Origin: Brevundimonas sp. PAMC22021
GTDB taxonomy: Bacteria > Pseudomonadota > Alphaproteobacteria > Caulobacterales > Caulobacteraceae
Direction: 5' to 3'
Length of the DNA: 64,000 nt
NCBI RefSeq assembly: GCF_019443405.1
Contig: NZ_CP080376.1
Coordinates: 2,604,001 to 2,668,000 of the forward strand
Shown here: piece after piece, positions 35,613 to 44,788 of the stretch
How the letters are laid out: every line of letters begins with the position of its first letter
Numbering within the stretch: the stretch's first letter is position 1
The notes under the pieces: model-generated
What the model saw: only the letters and a program-made list of their open reading frames with translations
What the model was told of the DNA's origin: nothing
The model's database searches: none
Made by a program: the position numbers and the translations under genes

Positions 35613-35827
35613 AGCCGCCGCTCAGCTTGACCTCGCCTGCCGCCTGTGGTTCCGCTGTTCGCGAACCGTGAGGCGAGACCCGCCTGCGGTCCCTCTCTCT
35701 TTGCGACGCCTGCCGATCGACCGGCGGGAGCCCGTCGCGCCTCCCTGTCTGCGGCCCCTGGCCGACAATCTGGATGAACAGCGCCCGCGCGGGGATCGCC
35801 CGCGTGCGCGCGACCGCGAGCCCTGCC

Positions 35828-37240
35828 ATGACCGACGTCCGCGACACCGACATCACCACGCCCGAGGCAGAGACCCTGGATGCCGATCAGGTCCAGGACA
35901 GCCTGCCGACCGGCGACGAGGGCGTGGTCGATCAGGAGGCCAATGAAGAGGACGACGGAGAACCCGTCGTCTCCAACGGCCGCATCACCCTGGCCGAGCT
36001 GAACGAAAAGACCCCGGCCGATCTGGTCGCCTTCGCCGAGGGGCTCGAGGTCGAGAACGCCTCCAACCTGCGCAAGCAGGACCTGCTGTTCGCCATCCTC
36101 AAGGCCCTGGCCGAGGAAGAGGTGGAGATCATCGCCGACGGCGTTCTGGAGATCCTGCCGGACGGCTTCGGCTTCCTGCGCAGTCCGGACGCCAACTACC
36201 TGCCGGGACCGGACGACATCTATGTCTCGCCCTCGCAGATCCGCCGCTTCGGCCTGCGCTCGGGCGACACGGTGCACGGCGCGGTGCGCGGCCCCCGTGA
36301 GGGCGAGCGCTATTTCGCCCTGCTCAAGGTCGACACAATCAATCTGGAAGACCCCGAGGCGGTCAAGACCAAGGTCCTGTTCGACAACCTGACCCCGCTC
36401 TATCCCGAAGAGCGCCTGAACATGGAAATCCAGGACCCGACGCTTCGCGATCGCTCGGGCCGGGTCATCGACATCGTGGCGCCGCTCGGCAAGGGCCAGC
36501 GCTGCCTGATCGTGGCCCCGCCGCGCGTCGGCAAGACGGTGATGTTGCAGAACATCGCCAAGTCGATCGAGCGCAACCACCCGGAGGTCTTCCTGATCGT
36601 CCTGTTGATCGACGAGCGCCCGGAAGAAGTCACCGACATGCAGCGCACCGTGAAGGGCGAGGTCGTGGCCTCCACCTTTGACGAGCCGGCCACCCGCCAC
36701 GTCGCCGTCGCCGAAATGGTGATCGAAAAGGCCAAGCGCCTGGTCGAGCACAAGAAGGACGTGGTGATCCTGCTGGACTCCATCACCCGCCTGGGCCGCG
36801 CCTACAACGCCACGGTGCCGTCGTCGGGCAAGGTGCTGACGGGCGGCGTCGACGCCAACGCCCTGCAACGGCCCAAGCGCTTCTTCGGCGCGGCGCGCAA
36901 TGTGGAGCAGGGGGGCTCGCTGACCATCATCGCCACGGCCCTGATCGACACCGGCAGCCGGATGGACGAAGTGATCTTCGAAGAGTTCAAGGGCACCGGC
37001 AACTCGGAAATCGTGCTCGACCGCAAGGTCGCCGACAAGCGCATCTTCCCGGCCATCGACGTGCTGAAGTCCGGCACCCGCAAGGAAGACCTGATCACGC
37101 CCAAGGAGCAGCTGGCCAAGACCTATGTCCTGCGCCGCATCCTGAACCCGATGGGACCACAGGACGCTATCGAGTTTCTTCTCGACAAGCTGCGTCAGTC
37201 GAAGAACAACTCGGACTTCTTCCAGTCGATGAACACCTGA
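35828..37240 (+). CDS. rho: Transcription termination factor Rho
   Basis: 470 residues. Acidic N-terminal extension (about 45 residues, [11 protein letters not shown]), then the Rho_N and cold-shock RNA-binding domain ([20 protein letters not shown]), and the hexameric ATPase with Walker [14 protein letters not shown] and Walker [14 protein letters not shown], plus the Q- and R-loops. The ATG at 35828 is chosen because earlier starts add an unrelated stretch. The 215-base leader has no clear hairpin; rho genes are often autoregulated in this leader. Position near the origin fits its high dosage. Confidence 0.95.
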   Translation: MTDVRDTDITTPEAETLDADQVQDSLPTGDEGVVDQEANEEDDGEPVVSNGRITLAELNEKTPADLVAFAEGLEVENASNLRKQDLLFAILKALAEEEVEIIADGVLEILPDGFGFLRSPDANYLPGPDDIYVSPSQIRRFGLRSGDTVHGAVRGPREGERYFALLKVDTINLEDPEAVKTKVLFDNLTPLYPEERLNMEIQDPTLRDRSGRVIDIVAPLGKGQRCLIVAPPRVGKTVMLQNIAKSIERNHPEVFLIVLLIDERPEEVTDMQRTVKGEVVASTFDEPATRHVAVAEMVIEKAKRLVEHKKDVVILLDSITRLGRAYNATVPSSGKVLTGGVDANALQRPKRFFGAARNVEQGGSLTIIATALIDTGSRMDEVIFEEFKGTGNSEIVLDRKVADKRIFPAIDVLKSGTRKEDLITPKEQLAKTYVLRRILNPMGPQDAIEFLLDKLRQSKNNSDFFQSMNT

Positions 37241-37259
37241 GACAAGCGGCGCGAGCCGA

Positions 37260-37275
37260 TGTTTCACGTGGAACG
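37260..37275. promoter_or_regulatory. parS site between rho and mnmE
   Basis: TGTTTCACGTGGAACG. 15 of 16 matches to TGTTYCACGTGRAACA, in non-coding DNA 20 bases after the rho stop codon, so no coding constraint explains it. Confidence 0.8.
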
Positions 37276-37297
37276 AAGATGATGGCGAGGACGCTCC

Positions 37298-37420
37298 ATC
37301 CTCCCCTCTTGGGCGAGGGGGACCGCGGAGCGGTGGAGGGGGTTAGCCCCACACGCATTGCTTGTGGTCAGCTTCCTCCGCCATGCTGCACATGGTCCCC
37401 CTCCCCCAAGAGGGGAGGAT
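37298..37420. repeat. Long inverted repeat before mnmE (repeat family copy 3)
   Basis: Arms 37298-37324 and 37394-37420 are 27 bases each and pair with a single mismatch (ATCCTCCCCTCTTGGG against its complement CCCAAGAGGGGAGGAT). The right arm includes the GAGGGGAGG ribosome site of mnmE, which starts at 37425. The unit GAGGGGGACCGCGGAGCGG is shared with copy 1 in outline. Confidence 0.8.
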
Positions 37421-37424
37421 CGAG

Positions 37425-38732
37425 ATGACCGACACTATCTTCGCTCTCGCCACACCGCCGGGACGCGGCGCCATCGCCGTGATCCGCCTGTCTGGCCCCG
37501 GGGTTGATGAAACCCTGAAGCAACTCGGTGCGGGCGCCCTGACGCCGCGGCTGGCCGCCGTCCGAACCCTCTCTTATGCAGCCGAGCACATCGATCAGGC
37601 TCTGGTTCTGCGCTTCGTCGCGCCGGGGTCCTACACCGGCGAAGACGCGGCCGAGCTGCACCTCCATGGCGGTCGCGCCGTGGTGGAGGCAGCCCAGCGC
37701 GCGTTAATTGCGCTCGGCCTGCGACCGGCCGAGCCGGGGGAGTTCACACGACGCGCCTTCCAGAATGGCCGCATGGACCTGACCCAGGCCGAAGCGGTCG
37801 CCGACCTGATCGACGCCGAAACGGCCGCCCAGGCGCGCCAGGCGCTCGGTCAGCTCGAGGGTCGGCTGAGCGAAACCTATTCCGGTTTTCGCCGCGATCT
37901 TCTGCACGCGCTCGCCCTGATCGAAGCCGAGATCGACTTCCCGGACGAAGACGTGCCGGACAATCTCGCGCTGACTGCCGGCCCCGTGCTGGACCGGCTG
38001 GCCAATGACTTCCGCGCCGCCATCGCCACCGGAGAGCGCGGCGAGCGGGTGCGCGAAGGCTATCGCATCGTCCTGATCGGCGAAACCAACGCCGGCAAGT
38101 CGTCGTTGTTCAACGCCCTGGTGCAGCGCGAGGCCGCCATCGTCACGCCGATCGCGGGGACCACCCGGGACGTGCTGGACGCCGATCTGATCATCGGCGG
38201 CTACGCCGTCACCCTTTCCGACACCGCCGGTCTGCGCGACAGCGACGACCCGGTGGAGGCCGAGGGCGTTCGACGTGCGCGCGCTCGCGCGGAGGCGGCG
38301 GACCTTCGCCTGTGGGTCCGCGCGCCCGGCGATCCGACCAGTGCTGCGGCGACCTATGTGCGCCCCGGCGATCTTGTCATCGCCAACAAGGCCGATCTCG
38401 GCGGCGGCCTGTCGGGCGAAGAGTTGGAGGTGCTGAACGTCAGCACCCGCTCGGGCGAAGGACTGTCGACACTACACGACTGGCTTGCCGCACGTCTTCA
38501 ACGCGACCTCGCCGGCGCCGATTTCCCCGCGGTCACCCAGGCGCGTCACCGACTGCGCTTGGAAGAGGCGCTTCAGTCGGTGGAGGCGTCCCGACACATG
38601 CTGAGCCGATCGCCCGAGATGGCGGGCGAAGATCTGCGACGGGCGGGGGAGGCGCTAGCGCGCGTCACCGGCGCGATCGGTGTCGAGGACATACTCGGCG
38701 AGGTGTTTTCCACCTTCTGCATCGGGAAGTAA
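37425..38732 (+). CDS. mnmE: tRNA modification GTPase MnmE
   Basis: 435 residues. Works with MnmG to make cmnm5U34 on tRNAs. N-terminal folate-binding domain ([20 protein letters not shown]), helical domain, inserted G domain with G1 [12 protein letters not shown]2 [10 protein letters not shown]3 DTAGLRD and G4 NKAD, and the C-terminal catalytic Cys in FSTFCIGK. The ATG at 37425 has GGGGAGGAT upstream, which is also part of a long inverted repeat. Followed by a parS site and mnmG. Confidence 0.96.
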   Translation: MTDTIFALATPPGRGAIAVIRLSGPGVDETLKQLGAGALTPRLAAVRTLSYAAEHIDQALVLRFVAPGSYTGEDAAELHLHGGRAVVEAAQRALIALGLRPAEPGEFTRRAFQNGRMDLTQAEAVADLIDAETAAQARQALGQLEGRLSETYSGFRRDLLHALALIEAEIDFPDEDVPDNLALTAGPVLDRLANDFRAAIATGERGERVREGYRIVLIGETNAGKSSLFNALVQREAAIVTPIAGTTRDVLDADLIIGGYAVTLSDTAGLRDSDDPVEAEGVRRARARAEAADLRLWVRAPGDPTSAAATYVRPGDLVIANKADLGGGLSGEELEVLNVSTRSGEGLSTLHDWLAARLQRDLAGADFPAVTQARHRLRLEEALQSVEASRHMLSRSPEMAGEDLRRAGEALARVTGAIGVEDILGEVFSTFCIGK

Positions 38733-38738
38733 TACCGA

Positions 38739-38754
38739 TGTTCCACGTGAAACC
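38739..38754. promoter_or_regulatory. parS site between mnmE and mnmG
   Basis: TGTTCCACGTGAAACC. 15 of 16 matches to the consensus, in non-coding DNA just after the mnmE stop. Confidence 0.8.
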
Positions 38755-38817
38755 CAGCTAGGCGGCGCCTGCCTGCTACGCTGGCGAAGGCGCGCGTTTT
38801 CCCCTATGTGGCGGCGC

Positions 38818-40695
38818 ATGCACTCCACGCCAGACACCAGCTTCGACGTCATCGTCATCGGCGGCGGCCATGCCGGCTGTGAGGCGGCGGCGGCGTCCGC
38901 TCGCGTGGGTGCGCGCACCCTGCTGCTGACGCAGAAGCTTGAAACCATCGGCGAGATGTCGTGCAATCCTGCGATCGGCGGGCTCGGGAAGGGCCACCTG
39001 GTGCGCGAGATCGATGCGCTGGACGGGCTGATGGGGCGACTGGCGGACATCTCGGGCATCCAGTTCCGCCTGCTCAACCGTTCAAAGGGGGCGGCTGTGC
39101 GTGGCCCGCGCAGCCAGATCGATCGTCGACTCTATCGCGAGGCCATGCAGGCCGAGTTGGCCCGGACCCCCAACCTGAACCTGAAAGCGGGAACCGCAGA
39201 ACGGCTGTTGATGGACGGCGAGCGCGTTGTCGGTGTGGTCACCGGCGACGGCGAAACGCTCAAGGCGGCGGCGGTGGTGCTGACGACCGGCACCTTTCTG
39301 AACGGCGTGATCCATCGCGGCGACGAACGCATCCCGGCAGGTCGCTTTGGGGAAGCGGCCTCCATCGGACTGGCGGCGGACCTTCATGCGGCGGGCCTCA
39401 GCCTCGGTCGCCTCAAGACCGGCACGCCCGCGCGGCTCGACGGACGCACCATCGCTTGGGACCGGCTGGAGATGCAGGCAGCCGATGATCAGACGACGCC
39501 TTTCTCCTTCCTGACCGACGCGATCCGCGTGCCGCAGATCCAGTGCGGCATCACCCACACCACGGCCGAGACGCACCGGATCATCGCCGAGAACCTGGGC
39601 GAAAGCGCCGTCTATGGCGGACACCTGTCCGGACGTGGCCCACGCTATTGTCCGTCGATCGAGGACAAGGTGGTGCGGTTCGCAGACAAATCCAGCCACC
39701 AGGTCTTTCTGGAGCCGGAAGGGCTGGACGATCCTACGGTCTATCCGAACGGCGTCTCCACCTCGGTCTCTGAAGCGACGCAACTGGCGTTTCTGCGCAC
39801 CATGCCCGGCTTGGAGCAGGTCGAAGTGTTCCGCTACGGCTACGCCATCGAGTATGACTATGTCGATCCGCGCGAACTGACGCCGGCGCTGGAGGTCAAG
39901 CGTCGTCCGGGACTGTATCTGGCTGGCCAGATCAACGGCACCACGGGCTATGAAGAGGCGGGCGCGCAGGGACTGATGGCGGGTCTCAACGCCGCGCGTG
40001 CGGCGGCGAACCAGGCTCCGGTCGTGCTGGGCAGGGAGCAGGCCTATATCGGCGTGATGATCGACGACCTGGTGACGCGCGGGGTGACCGAGCCCTATCG
40101 CATGTTCACCAGCCGGGCCGAGTACCGGCTAACGTTGCGAGCCGACAATGCCGACCAGCGGCTGACGCCGCTCGGCGTGGACGTCGGCTTGGTGGGAGCA
40201 CAACGCCTCGCGCGGTTTGAGGCCAAGGCGGCGCAGCTCGCCGAGGCGAGCCGGATCGCGCGCGAGCGGCTGTTCACTCCCGGCGAGGCCAACGCTGTCG
40301 GCGTGCCCGTCAATGCCGATGGCCGCCGCCGCTCGATGCGCGACCTTCTGGCGTTTCCAAACGTCTCACTGGCTCTGTTCGAAACCGCAGTGCCCGAGAT
40401 CGCCGGGTGGAGCGCCGAGGTGCGCGAGCAGGTTGAGATCGACGCCGGCTACGCCTCCTACCTTGATCGGCAGGCGATGGATGCGGAAGCCTTGCGCCAG
40501 GAAGAATCCCTGACCCTCTCGGCCGATCTGAACTATGACGCCATCGGCGGTCTGTCCAACGAGGTGCGGGAAAAGCTCATGCGCGTGCGGCCTCGCACCC
40601 TGGGTCAGGCCGGTCGCATCGAAGGCGTGACGCCCGGCGCCCTGACGGCGCTTCTGGCCCACGTCCGTCGCGGCAACTCTTCGGCCGCCGCCTGA
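38818..40695 (+). CDS. mnmG: tRNA uridine-5-carboxymethylaminomethyl modification enzyme MnmG
   Basis: 625 residues. FAD-dependent partner of MnmE. FAD Rossmann motif [20 protein letters not shown] near the start, then [20 protein letters not shown], catalytic Cys region [14 protein letters not shown], and the C-terminal helical domain ending in [14 protein letters not shown]. Length fits the family. The ATG at 38818 is used; another ATG lies four codons upstream and the start is not decided by a clear ribosome site. rsmG follows after one base. Confidence 0.96.
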   Translation: MHSTPDTSFDVIVIGGGHAGCEAAAASARVGARTLLLTQKLETIGEMSCNPAIGGLGKGHLVREIDALDGLMGRLADISGIQFRLLNRSKGAAVRGPRSQIDRRLYREAMQAELARTPNLNLKAGTAERLLMDGERVVGVVTGDGETLKAAAVVLTTGTFLNGVIHRGDERIPAGRFGEAASIGLAADLHAAGLSLGRLKTGTPARLDGRTIAWDRLEMQAADDQTTPFSFLTDAIRVPQIQCGITHTTAETHRIIAENLGESAVYGGHLSGRGPRYCPSIEDKVVRFADKSSHQVFLEPEGLDDPTVYPNGVSTSVSEATQLAFLRTMPGLEQVEVFRYGYAIEYDYVDPRELTPALEVKRRPGLYLAGQINGTTGYEEAGAQGLMAGLNAARAAANQAPVVLGREQAYIGVMIDDLVTRGVTEPYRMFTSRAEYRLTLRADNADQRLTPLGVDVGLVGAQRLARFEAKAAQLAEASRIARERLFTPGEANAVGVPVNADGRRRSMRDLLAFPNVSLALFETAVPEIAGWSAEVREQVEIDAGYASYLDRQAMDAEALRQEESLTLSADLNYDAIGGLSNEVREKLMRVRPRTLGQAGRIEGVTPGALTALLAHVRRGNSSAAA

Positions 40696-40696
40696 G

Positions 40697-41317
40697 ATGA
40701 ACGCGAGCCAGTTCGCTCAAGCCGCCGACGCCACGCCGGATCAGATGGCCGATCTGGAGGCGTTCCGAGACCGCCTGGAACAGGTCAATGCGGTGATGAA
40801 CCTGATCGGTCCGGACACCCTGCCAGACTTCTGGAACCGCCACGCCTATGACAGCGCGCAACTGCTGGGCCATGCACCGGACGCACGCACCTGGGCCGAT
40901 CTCGGCGCCGGGGCTGGCTTTCCGGGGCTGGTTCTGTCGATCCTGCTGAAAGGGAGGGAAGGGGCGCACGTCTGGCTGATCGACAGCCTCGGCAAGCGGT
41001 GCCGCTTCCTTCAGGAGGTGGTGGATTATCTCGCGCTGCCCGCCACCGTGATCAATGGGCGGGCCGAGGCGCAGACGCTTTCGGTGGATATTATCACCGC
41101 GCGCGCCGTCGCTCCGCTCGACAAGTTGCTCGGTTATGCACAGCCATACTTCGAGCGCGGGGCGGAGGGTCTTTTCCTGAAGGGCGAAAAGGCCGAAACC
41201 GAAGTGGCGGCCGCGCGCGCGGCTTGGCGTTTCGATGTGTCCCTGTCGACCTCCGAAAGCGATCCACGTGGCCGCATCGTCCATGTCCGGAGTCTTCGTC
41301 GTGCCCGCTCAGCGTAA
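40697..41317 (+). CDS. rsmG: 16S rRNA (guanine527-N7)-methyltransferase RsmG
   Basis: 206 residues. SAM-dependent methyltransferase acting on G527 of 16S rRNA. Motif I is ADLGAGAGFPGLVLSILL, followed by VWLIDSLGKRCRFLQEV; FWNRHAYDSAQL is the N-terminal family block. The ParA start codon lies inside its last 35 bases. In gene order mnmE-mnmG-rsmG-parA-parB it is the classic origin-proximal member, once named gidB. Confidence 0.95.
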   Translation: MNASQFAQAADATPDQMADLEAFRDRLEQVNAVMNLIGPDTLPDFWNRHAYDSAQLLGHAPDARTWADLGAGAGFPGLVLSILLKGREGAHVWLIDSLGKRCRFLQEVVDYLALPATVINGRAEAQTLSVDIITARAVAPLDKLLGYAQPYFERGAEGLFLKGEKAETEVAAARAAWRFDVSLSTSESDPRGRIVHVRSLRRARSA

Positions 41318-42113
41318 GCCCGCCCGAGTTCTCGCCATTTCCAACCAAAAGGGCGGCGTCGGCAAGACCACCACCGCCATCAACCTGGGCACCGCTCTGG
41401 CCGCCATCGGCGAGAAGGTACTGATCGTCGACATGGATCCGCAGGGCAATGCCTCCACGGGGCTTGGTGTTCCACGTGAAACACGGCGAGTGACGATCTA
41501 CGATGTGGTGGTGGATGGCCGGTCGATCCAGGATGCGGCCGTGGAAACGCTGGTGCCGGGGTTGGCCATCGTTCCCGCTGATGCGGACATGTCGGGCGTC
41601 GAGATCGAGCTCAGCCAAGCCGACCGACGGTCCTACCGGTTGCGGGACGCCTTGCGCGCGCATGACTTGGGCATGACGCCGTATGACTATGTGCTGATCG
41701 ACTGCCCGCCGTCTTTGAACCTTTTGACGCTGAACGCCATGGCGGCAGCCGACGCGGTGCTGGTGCCGCTGCAGTGCGAGTTCTTTGCGCTGGAGGGTCT
41801 CAGCCAGCTGATGCGCACGGTGGACATGGTGCGGCAGAGCCTCAATCCTGGCCTTGAAATCCAGGGGTTGGTGCTGACCATGTACGACCGGCGCAGCAGC
41901 CTGTCGGGTCAGGTGGCCAACGACGTTCGCGCCCACTTCGGCGACAAGGTCTATGACAGCGTCATTCCCCGCAACGTGCGGGTGGCCGAGGCGCCTTCGT
42001 TCGGCAAGCCGGCGCTGATCTATGATCTGAAATGCACCGGCAGCCAGGCCTATCTCAAGCTGGCGCGCGAACTGGTGCAGCGCGAACGCAAGCGACTGAA
42101 GCACGCAGCCTGA
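41283..42113 (+). CDS. parA: Chromosome partition ATPase ParA
   Basis: 276 residues. Deviant Walker A NQKGGVGKTTTAINLGTALA, Walker A' VDMDPQGNASTGLG and Walker B DYVLIDCPPSLNLLTLNA. ParA-ATP binds DNA nonspecifically and forms the gradient along which ParB-parS is pulled. The ATG at 41283 overlaps rsmG by 35 bases; a GTG at 41301 is an alternative. It contains a perfect parS at 41468-41483 in its own coding region. Followed after 17 bases by parB. Confidence 0.96.
   Translation: MSGVFVVPAQRKPARVLAISNQKGGVGKTTTAINLGTALAAIGEKVLIVDMDPQGNASTGLGVPRETRRVTIYDVVVDGRSIQDAAVETLVPGLAIVPADADMSGVEIELSQADRRSYRLRDALRAHDLGMTPYDYVLIDCPPSLNLLTLNAMAAADAVLVPLQCEFFALEGLSQLMRTVDMVRQSLNPGLEIQGLVLTMYDRRSSLSGQVANDVRAHFGDKVYDSVIPRNVRVAEAPSFGKPALIYDLKCTGSQAYLKLARELVQRERKRLKHAA
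41468..41483. promoter_or_regulatory. Perfect parS site inside parA
   Basis: TGTTCCACGTGAAACA. 16 of 16 matches. It lies in codons for VPRET, which are not part of a catalytic motif. Confidence 0.88.
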
Positions 42114-42130
42114 AGCGGACGGACAAAGAC

Positions 42131-43021
42131 GTGGCGGAACGACAAAGAGGACTGGGGCGAGGGTTGTCGGCCCTGATGGGCGAGGCGGCGACCGAGGCCC
42201 CGATCGCGGCCGGCGCGCCTGCACCCGCCGGCGTGCAGCGTGTGCCGATCGAAAGCCTGAAGCCCAACCCGGATCAGCCGCGCAAGCTGTTCTCCCGCTC
42301 GGACATGGAGGAGCTCGCCGCCTCCATCCGCGACAAGGGGGTGCTGCAGCCGATCCTGGTGCGCAGCCAGCCGGACGAGCCGAGCGTGTGGCAGATCATT
42401 GCCGGCGAACGCCGCTGGCGCGCGTCCCAGGTCGCCCGCCTGACCGAAGTGCCGATCGTCGTGCGCGAAATGGACGACGTCGAAGTGTTCGAAGTCGCCA
42501 TCATCGAGAATGTTCAGCGCGCCGACCTCAACCCGCTGGAAGAGGCCAACGCCTATGGCCTGCTGATCGAACGCCATGGCCGCACCCAGGACGAGATCGC
42601 CGGAATCGTCGGCAAGAGCCGCAGCCACGTCGCCAACACCCTGCGGCTGCTGCAGCTGCCGATGGGGGTGCTGAACCATGTGATCGACGGCAAGCTGACC
42701 GCCGGTCACGCCCGCGCCCTGATCACTGCGCCCGATCCGCAGGCCCTGGCTGAACAGGTCATCCGCGAAGGCATGAACGTGCGCCAGACCGAGGCGCTGG
42801 CGCGTCGCGCGGCCGAAGGTCCGCCTCAGCCCAAGCCGACTTCGAAAGGTGCGTCGGGAAGCGGCCGCAACGAGGATATCGCGGCGCTGGAGCAGGATCT
42901 GCTGGACGTGCTCGGGCTCAAGGTTTCCATCGGCTATCGCGATGGTGCGGGCGAGGTGGTGGTGAAATACGCCTCCCTCGAACAGCTCGACGACATCTGC
43001 CGCAGATTGATGCAGGCCTGA
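42131..43021 (+). CDS. parB: Chromosome partition protein ParB (CTPase)
   Basis: 296 residues. N-terminal RGLGRGLSALMG box for ParA activation, CTP-binding ParB/Srx domain with GERRWRASQVA and ENVQRADLNPLEEANAY, HTH with TQDEIAGIVGKSRSHVANTL, and a C-terminal dimerisation domain. It loads at parS as a CTP-dependent clamp and spreads. Starts with GTG, 17 bases after parA. All five parS sites listed would be its binding sites. Confidence 0.96.
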   Translation: MAERQRGLGRGLSALMGEAATEAPIAAGAPAPAGVQRVPIESLKPNPDQPRKLFSRSDMEELAASIRDKGVLQPILVRSQPDEPSVWQIIAGERRWRASQVARLTEVPIVVREMDDVEVFEVAIIENVQRADLNPLEEANAYGLLIERHGRTQDEIAGIVGKSRSHVANTLRLLQLPMGVLNHVIDGKLTAGHARALITAPDPQALAEQVIREGMNVRQTEALARRAAEGPPQPKPTSKGASGSGRNEDIAALEQDLLDVLGLKVSIGYRDGAGEVVVKYASLEQLDDICRRLMQA

Positions 43022-43046
43022 TCCCCACGGCGTGATAAGGTGCGGC

Positions 43047-43232
43047 ATGACCGATGACGCACAGCCTCTGACCGCCACCGAAAAGCTCAGGCAGGCGGTC
43101 GCCGCCAAGAAGGGCGTCAAGGGCGCGCCTGGCGTGGCGCATGAGAGCGGACGCGCGGCCGAAAAGGTCGTGGCCCAGCGCAACCAGACCCTGGCCAAGC
43201 CGGCCTTCCGCAAGGCGTCCAAGCGCGGCTGA
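43047..43232 (+). CDS. Small basic protein of unknown function
   Basis: 61 residues, Lys/Ala-rich and basic (TATEKLRQAVAAKKGVKGAP, later AEKVVAQRNQTLAKPAFRKA). No known domain. The ATG at 43047 is preceded by AAGG at seven bases; a longer frame starts at 43032. It lies 25 bases after parB on the same strand, so it is probably part of the parAB operon. Could be a DNA- or ribosome-associated protein (inference from charge only). Confidence 0.65.
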   Translation: MTDDAQPLTATEKLRQAVAAKKGVKGAPGVAHESGRAAEKVVAQRNQTLAKPAFRKASKRG

Positions 43233-43238
43233 GGCGGC

Positions 43239-44291
43239 TCAGAGCCCGAGCCGCCGCGCCCGTCCGGCGATCTCCAGCAGCAGCCGTTCGGCGATCAGCT
43301 GATCCGGCATGCCCGTGGTCTTGGTGGCCACATCGGCGGTGTTGATGCTATCCAGCACCTCGTCCAACGCCTCCAGCCGCCAGGCGCGGGCCTGGCGCAG
43401 CATTTCGGCCTCCTGCTTCCAGAATACGCCGGCGGCCTTGGCGGCTTCCTTGGCATTGGCGCCGTTGGTCTGAAGAACATTGATGCGACGCAGCTTGCCG
43501 AGATGCAGCGCCGCCTGACGCACCGCCATGACTGACGACTCGCCCTCGGCCAACGCGCGGCGCAGACCGGATTGCGCCGGACCCGCCCGCGCGCCGAACG
43601 CCTGGAGCGCCGCGTCCTGAAGCGAGGCGTCCGGCTCGACGCCGAGATGTCGATCCAGCTCCTCGCTGTCGATGGTCTTGCCCGATCCCGGTCCGATGAA
43701 CAGCGCCAGCCGCTCGATCTCCTGCCGCATCAGCCCCCGCTCCCGCGGCAGGCGAGCGACGAAGCGGTCCAGCGCATCGGACGTCAGGCCCACCTTGTCC
43801 GCCGCCAAGGCTTCGCGCGTCATGCGGGCCACGTCGCCGGTCTCGTCCTCGTAGCAGACGATGCCGACCGCGCCGGCCTCCTTTTCGGCGGTCTTGCGCA
43901 GGGCGGAGTCGCGGCCGAGCTGGCTCGCCTCGACTACCAGCATGGCGTCGGGATTGAAGCCGCCCTCGGCGTGGGTCTTGACCGCGGCCGCCAGCATCTT
44001 GTCCACCGACGCCTTGTCCGACGAAAGCCGCACCCGCACCAACCGTCGCCCGCCCATCATCGACAGGGCGGTCAGCGCCTCTTCCAACCTGGCCTCGTCG
44101 CCGTCGATGTCGCTGTCGGTCAGGACGGTGACGTTGAACGGGTCGTTCAGGTCGGGCGTCACCGTGCGGCACAGGATCTCGGCGCGCTCGGTCACGCCCG
44201 ATCGATCCCTGCCGTGGATCACGGCCGCACGGACGGCGCGATCGGGCGCCTTGAGGAAACGCTCGATCTCGGCCCGTTTGGAGAGGATCAC
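43239..44291 (-). CDS. holA: DNA polymerase III delta subunit
   Basis: 350 residues. Clamp-loader subunit that opens the beta clamp. Recognised by VILSKRAEIERFLKAPDRAV at the N terminus, DPFNVTVLTDSDIDGDEARL and the helical C-terminal part (LLLEIAGRARRLGL). Starts with GTG overlapping the lptE stop codon (GTGA). The trio leuS-lptE-holA is a conserved operon in proteobacteria. Confidence 0.93.
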   Translation of the reverse strand: MILSKRAEIERFLKAPDRAVRAAVIHGRDRSGVTERAEILCRTVTPDLNDPFNVTVLTDSDIDGDEARLEEALTALSMMGGRRLVRVRLSSDKASVDKMLAAAVKTHAEGGFNPDAMLVVEASQLGRDSALRKTAEKEAGAVGIVCYEDETGDVARMTREALAADKVGLTSDALDRFVARLPRERGLMRQEIERLALFIGPGSGKTIDSEELDRHLGVEPDASLQDAALQAFGARAGPAQSGLRRALAEGESSVMAVRQAALHLGKLRRINVLQTNGANAKEAAKAAGVFWKQEAEMLRQARAWRLEALDEVLDSINTADVATKTTGMPDQLIAERLLLEIAGRARRLGL

Positions 44292-44788
44292 CGGCCGGCC
44301 GACGCCGGGTTCAGGGCCTGGGCCAGGTCGAGGCGGATCATGCGAGACAGCTCGGCGGCTGCGCGCTCCTCGCCGTCCTGCTGGGCGGCGATGGCGGCAT
44401 AGGGCTGGTCCGCCGCCTCGTAGGTGGTGGTGACGGTCTCGTCGCCAGTCAGGGCCGGGCGCCCATCCAGCGGCGTCAGCACCCAAACCGCACGCACCGT
44501 CAGCTCATAGCGCGAGGCAGTGTCGTCGATGCGCCGCCCCAGCGCCCGACGGCTCTGCTCGACCGAGGTCTCCAGCCGGTACAGGGCAGGGGAGGCGCGG
44601 TCGAAGCCAAGCGCGTCCTCCAGCTGCTCACGCAATCGGTAGCCGAGCCGATTGTCCGGCGTCGACACGGCGATCCGGCGCAGACCCGATCCGGTCGCGG
44701 GTTCGGCGTACATGGGCGTAAAGCCGCAGCCGGCCAGACTGCCCGCCAGACCGCTCGCCAGCATCAGCGAAAGCGCCGCGCGCCGCAT
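44288..44788 (-). CDS. lptE: LPS-assembly lipoprotein LptE
   Basis: 166 residues. Lipoprotein with lipobox LAGC (Cys near residue 21) followed by GFTPMYAEPATG, the usual LptE opening. It forms the plug of the LptD barrel that places LPS in the outer leaflet. The rest is poorly conserved, as normal for LptE. It overlaps leuS upstream by one base (TAATG) and holA downstream by four. Confidence 0.92.
   Translation of the reverse strand: MRRAALSLMLASGLAGSLAGCGFTPMYAEPATGSGLRRIAVSTPDNRLGYRLREQLEDALGFDRASPALYRLETSVEQSRRALGRRIDDTASRYELTVRAVWVLTPLDGRPALTGDETVTTTYEAADQPYAAIAAQQDGEERAAAELSRMIRLDLAQALNPASAGR

Noticed and set aside
41261..41275. CACGTG palindrome in the end of rsmG (ATCCACGTGGCC)
   Set aside because: Lacks the GTT and AAC flanks required for parS.
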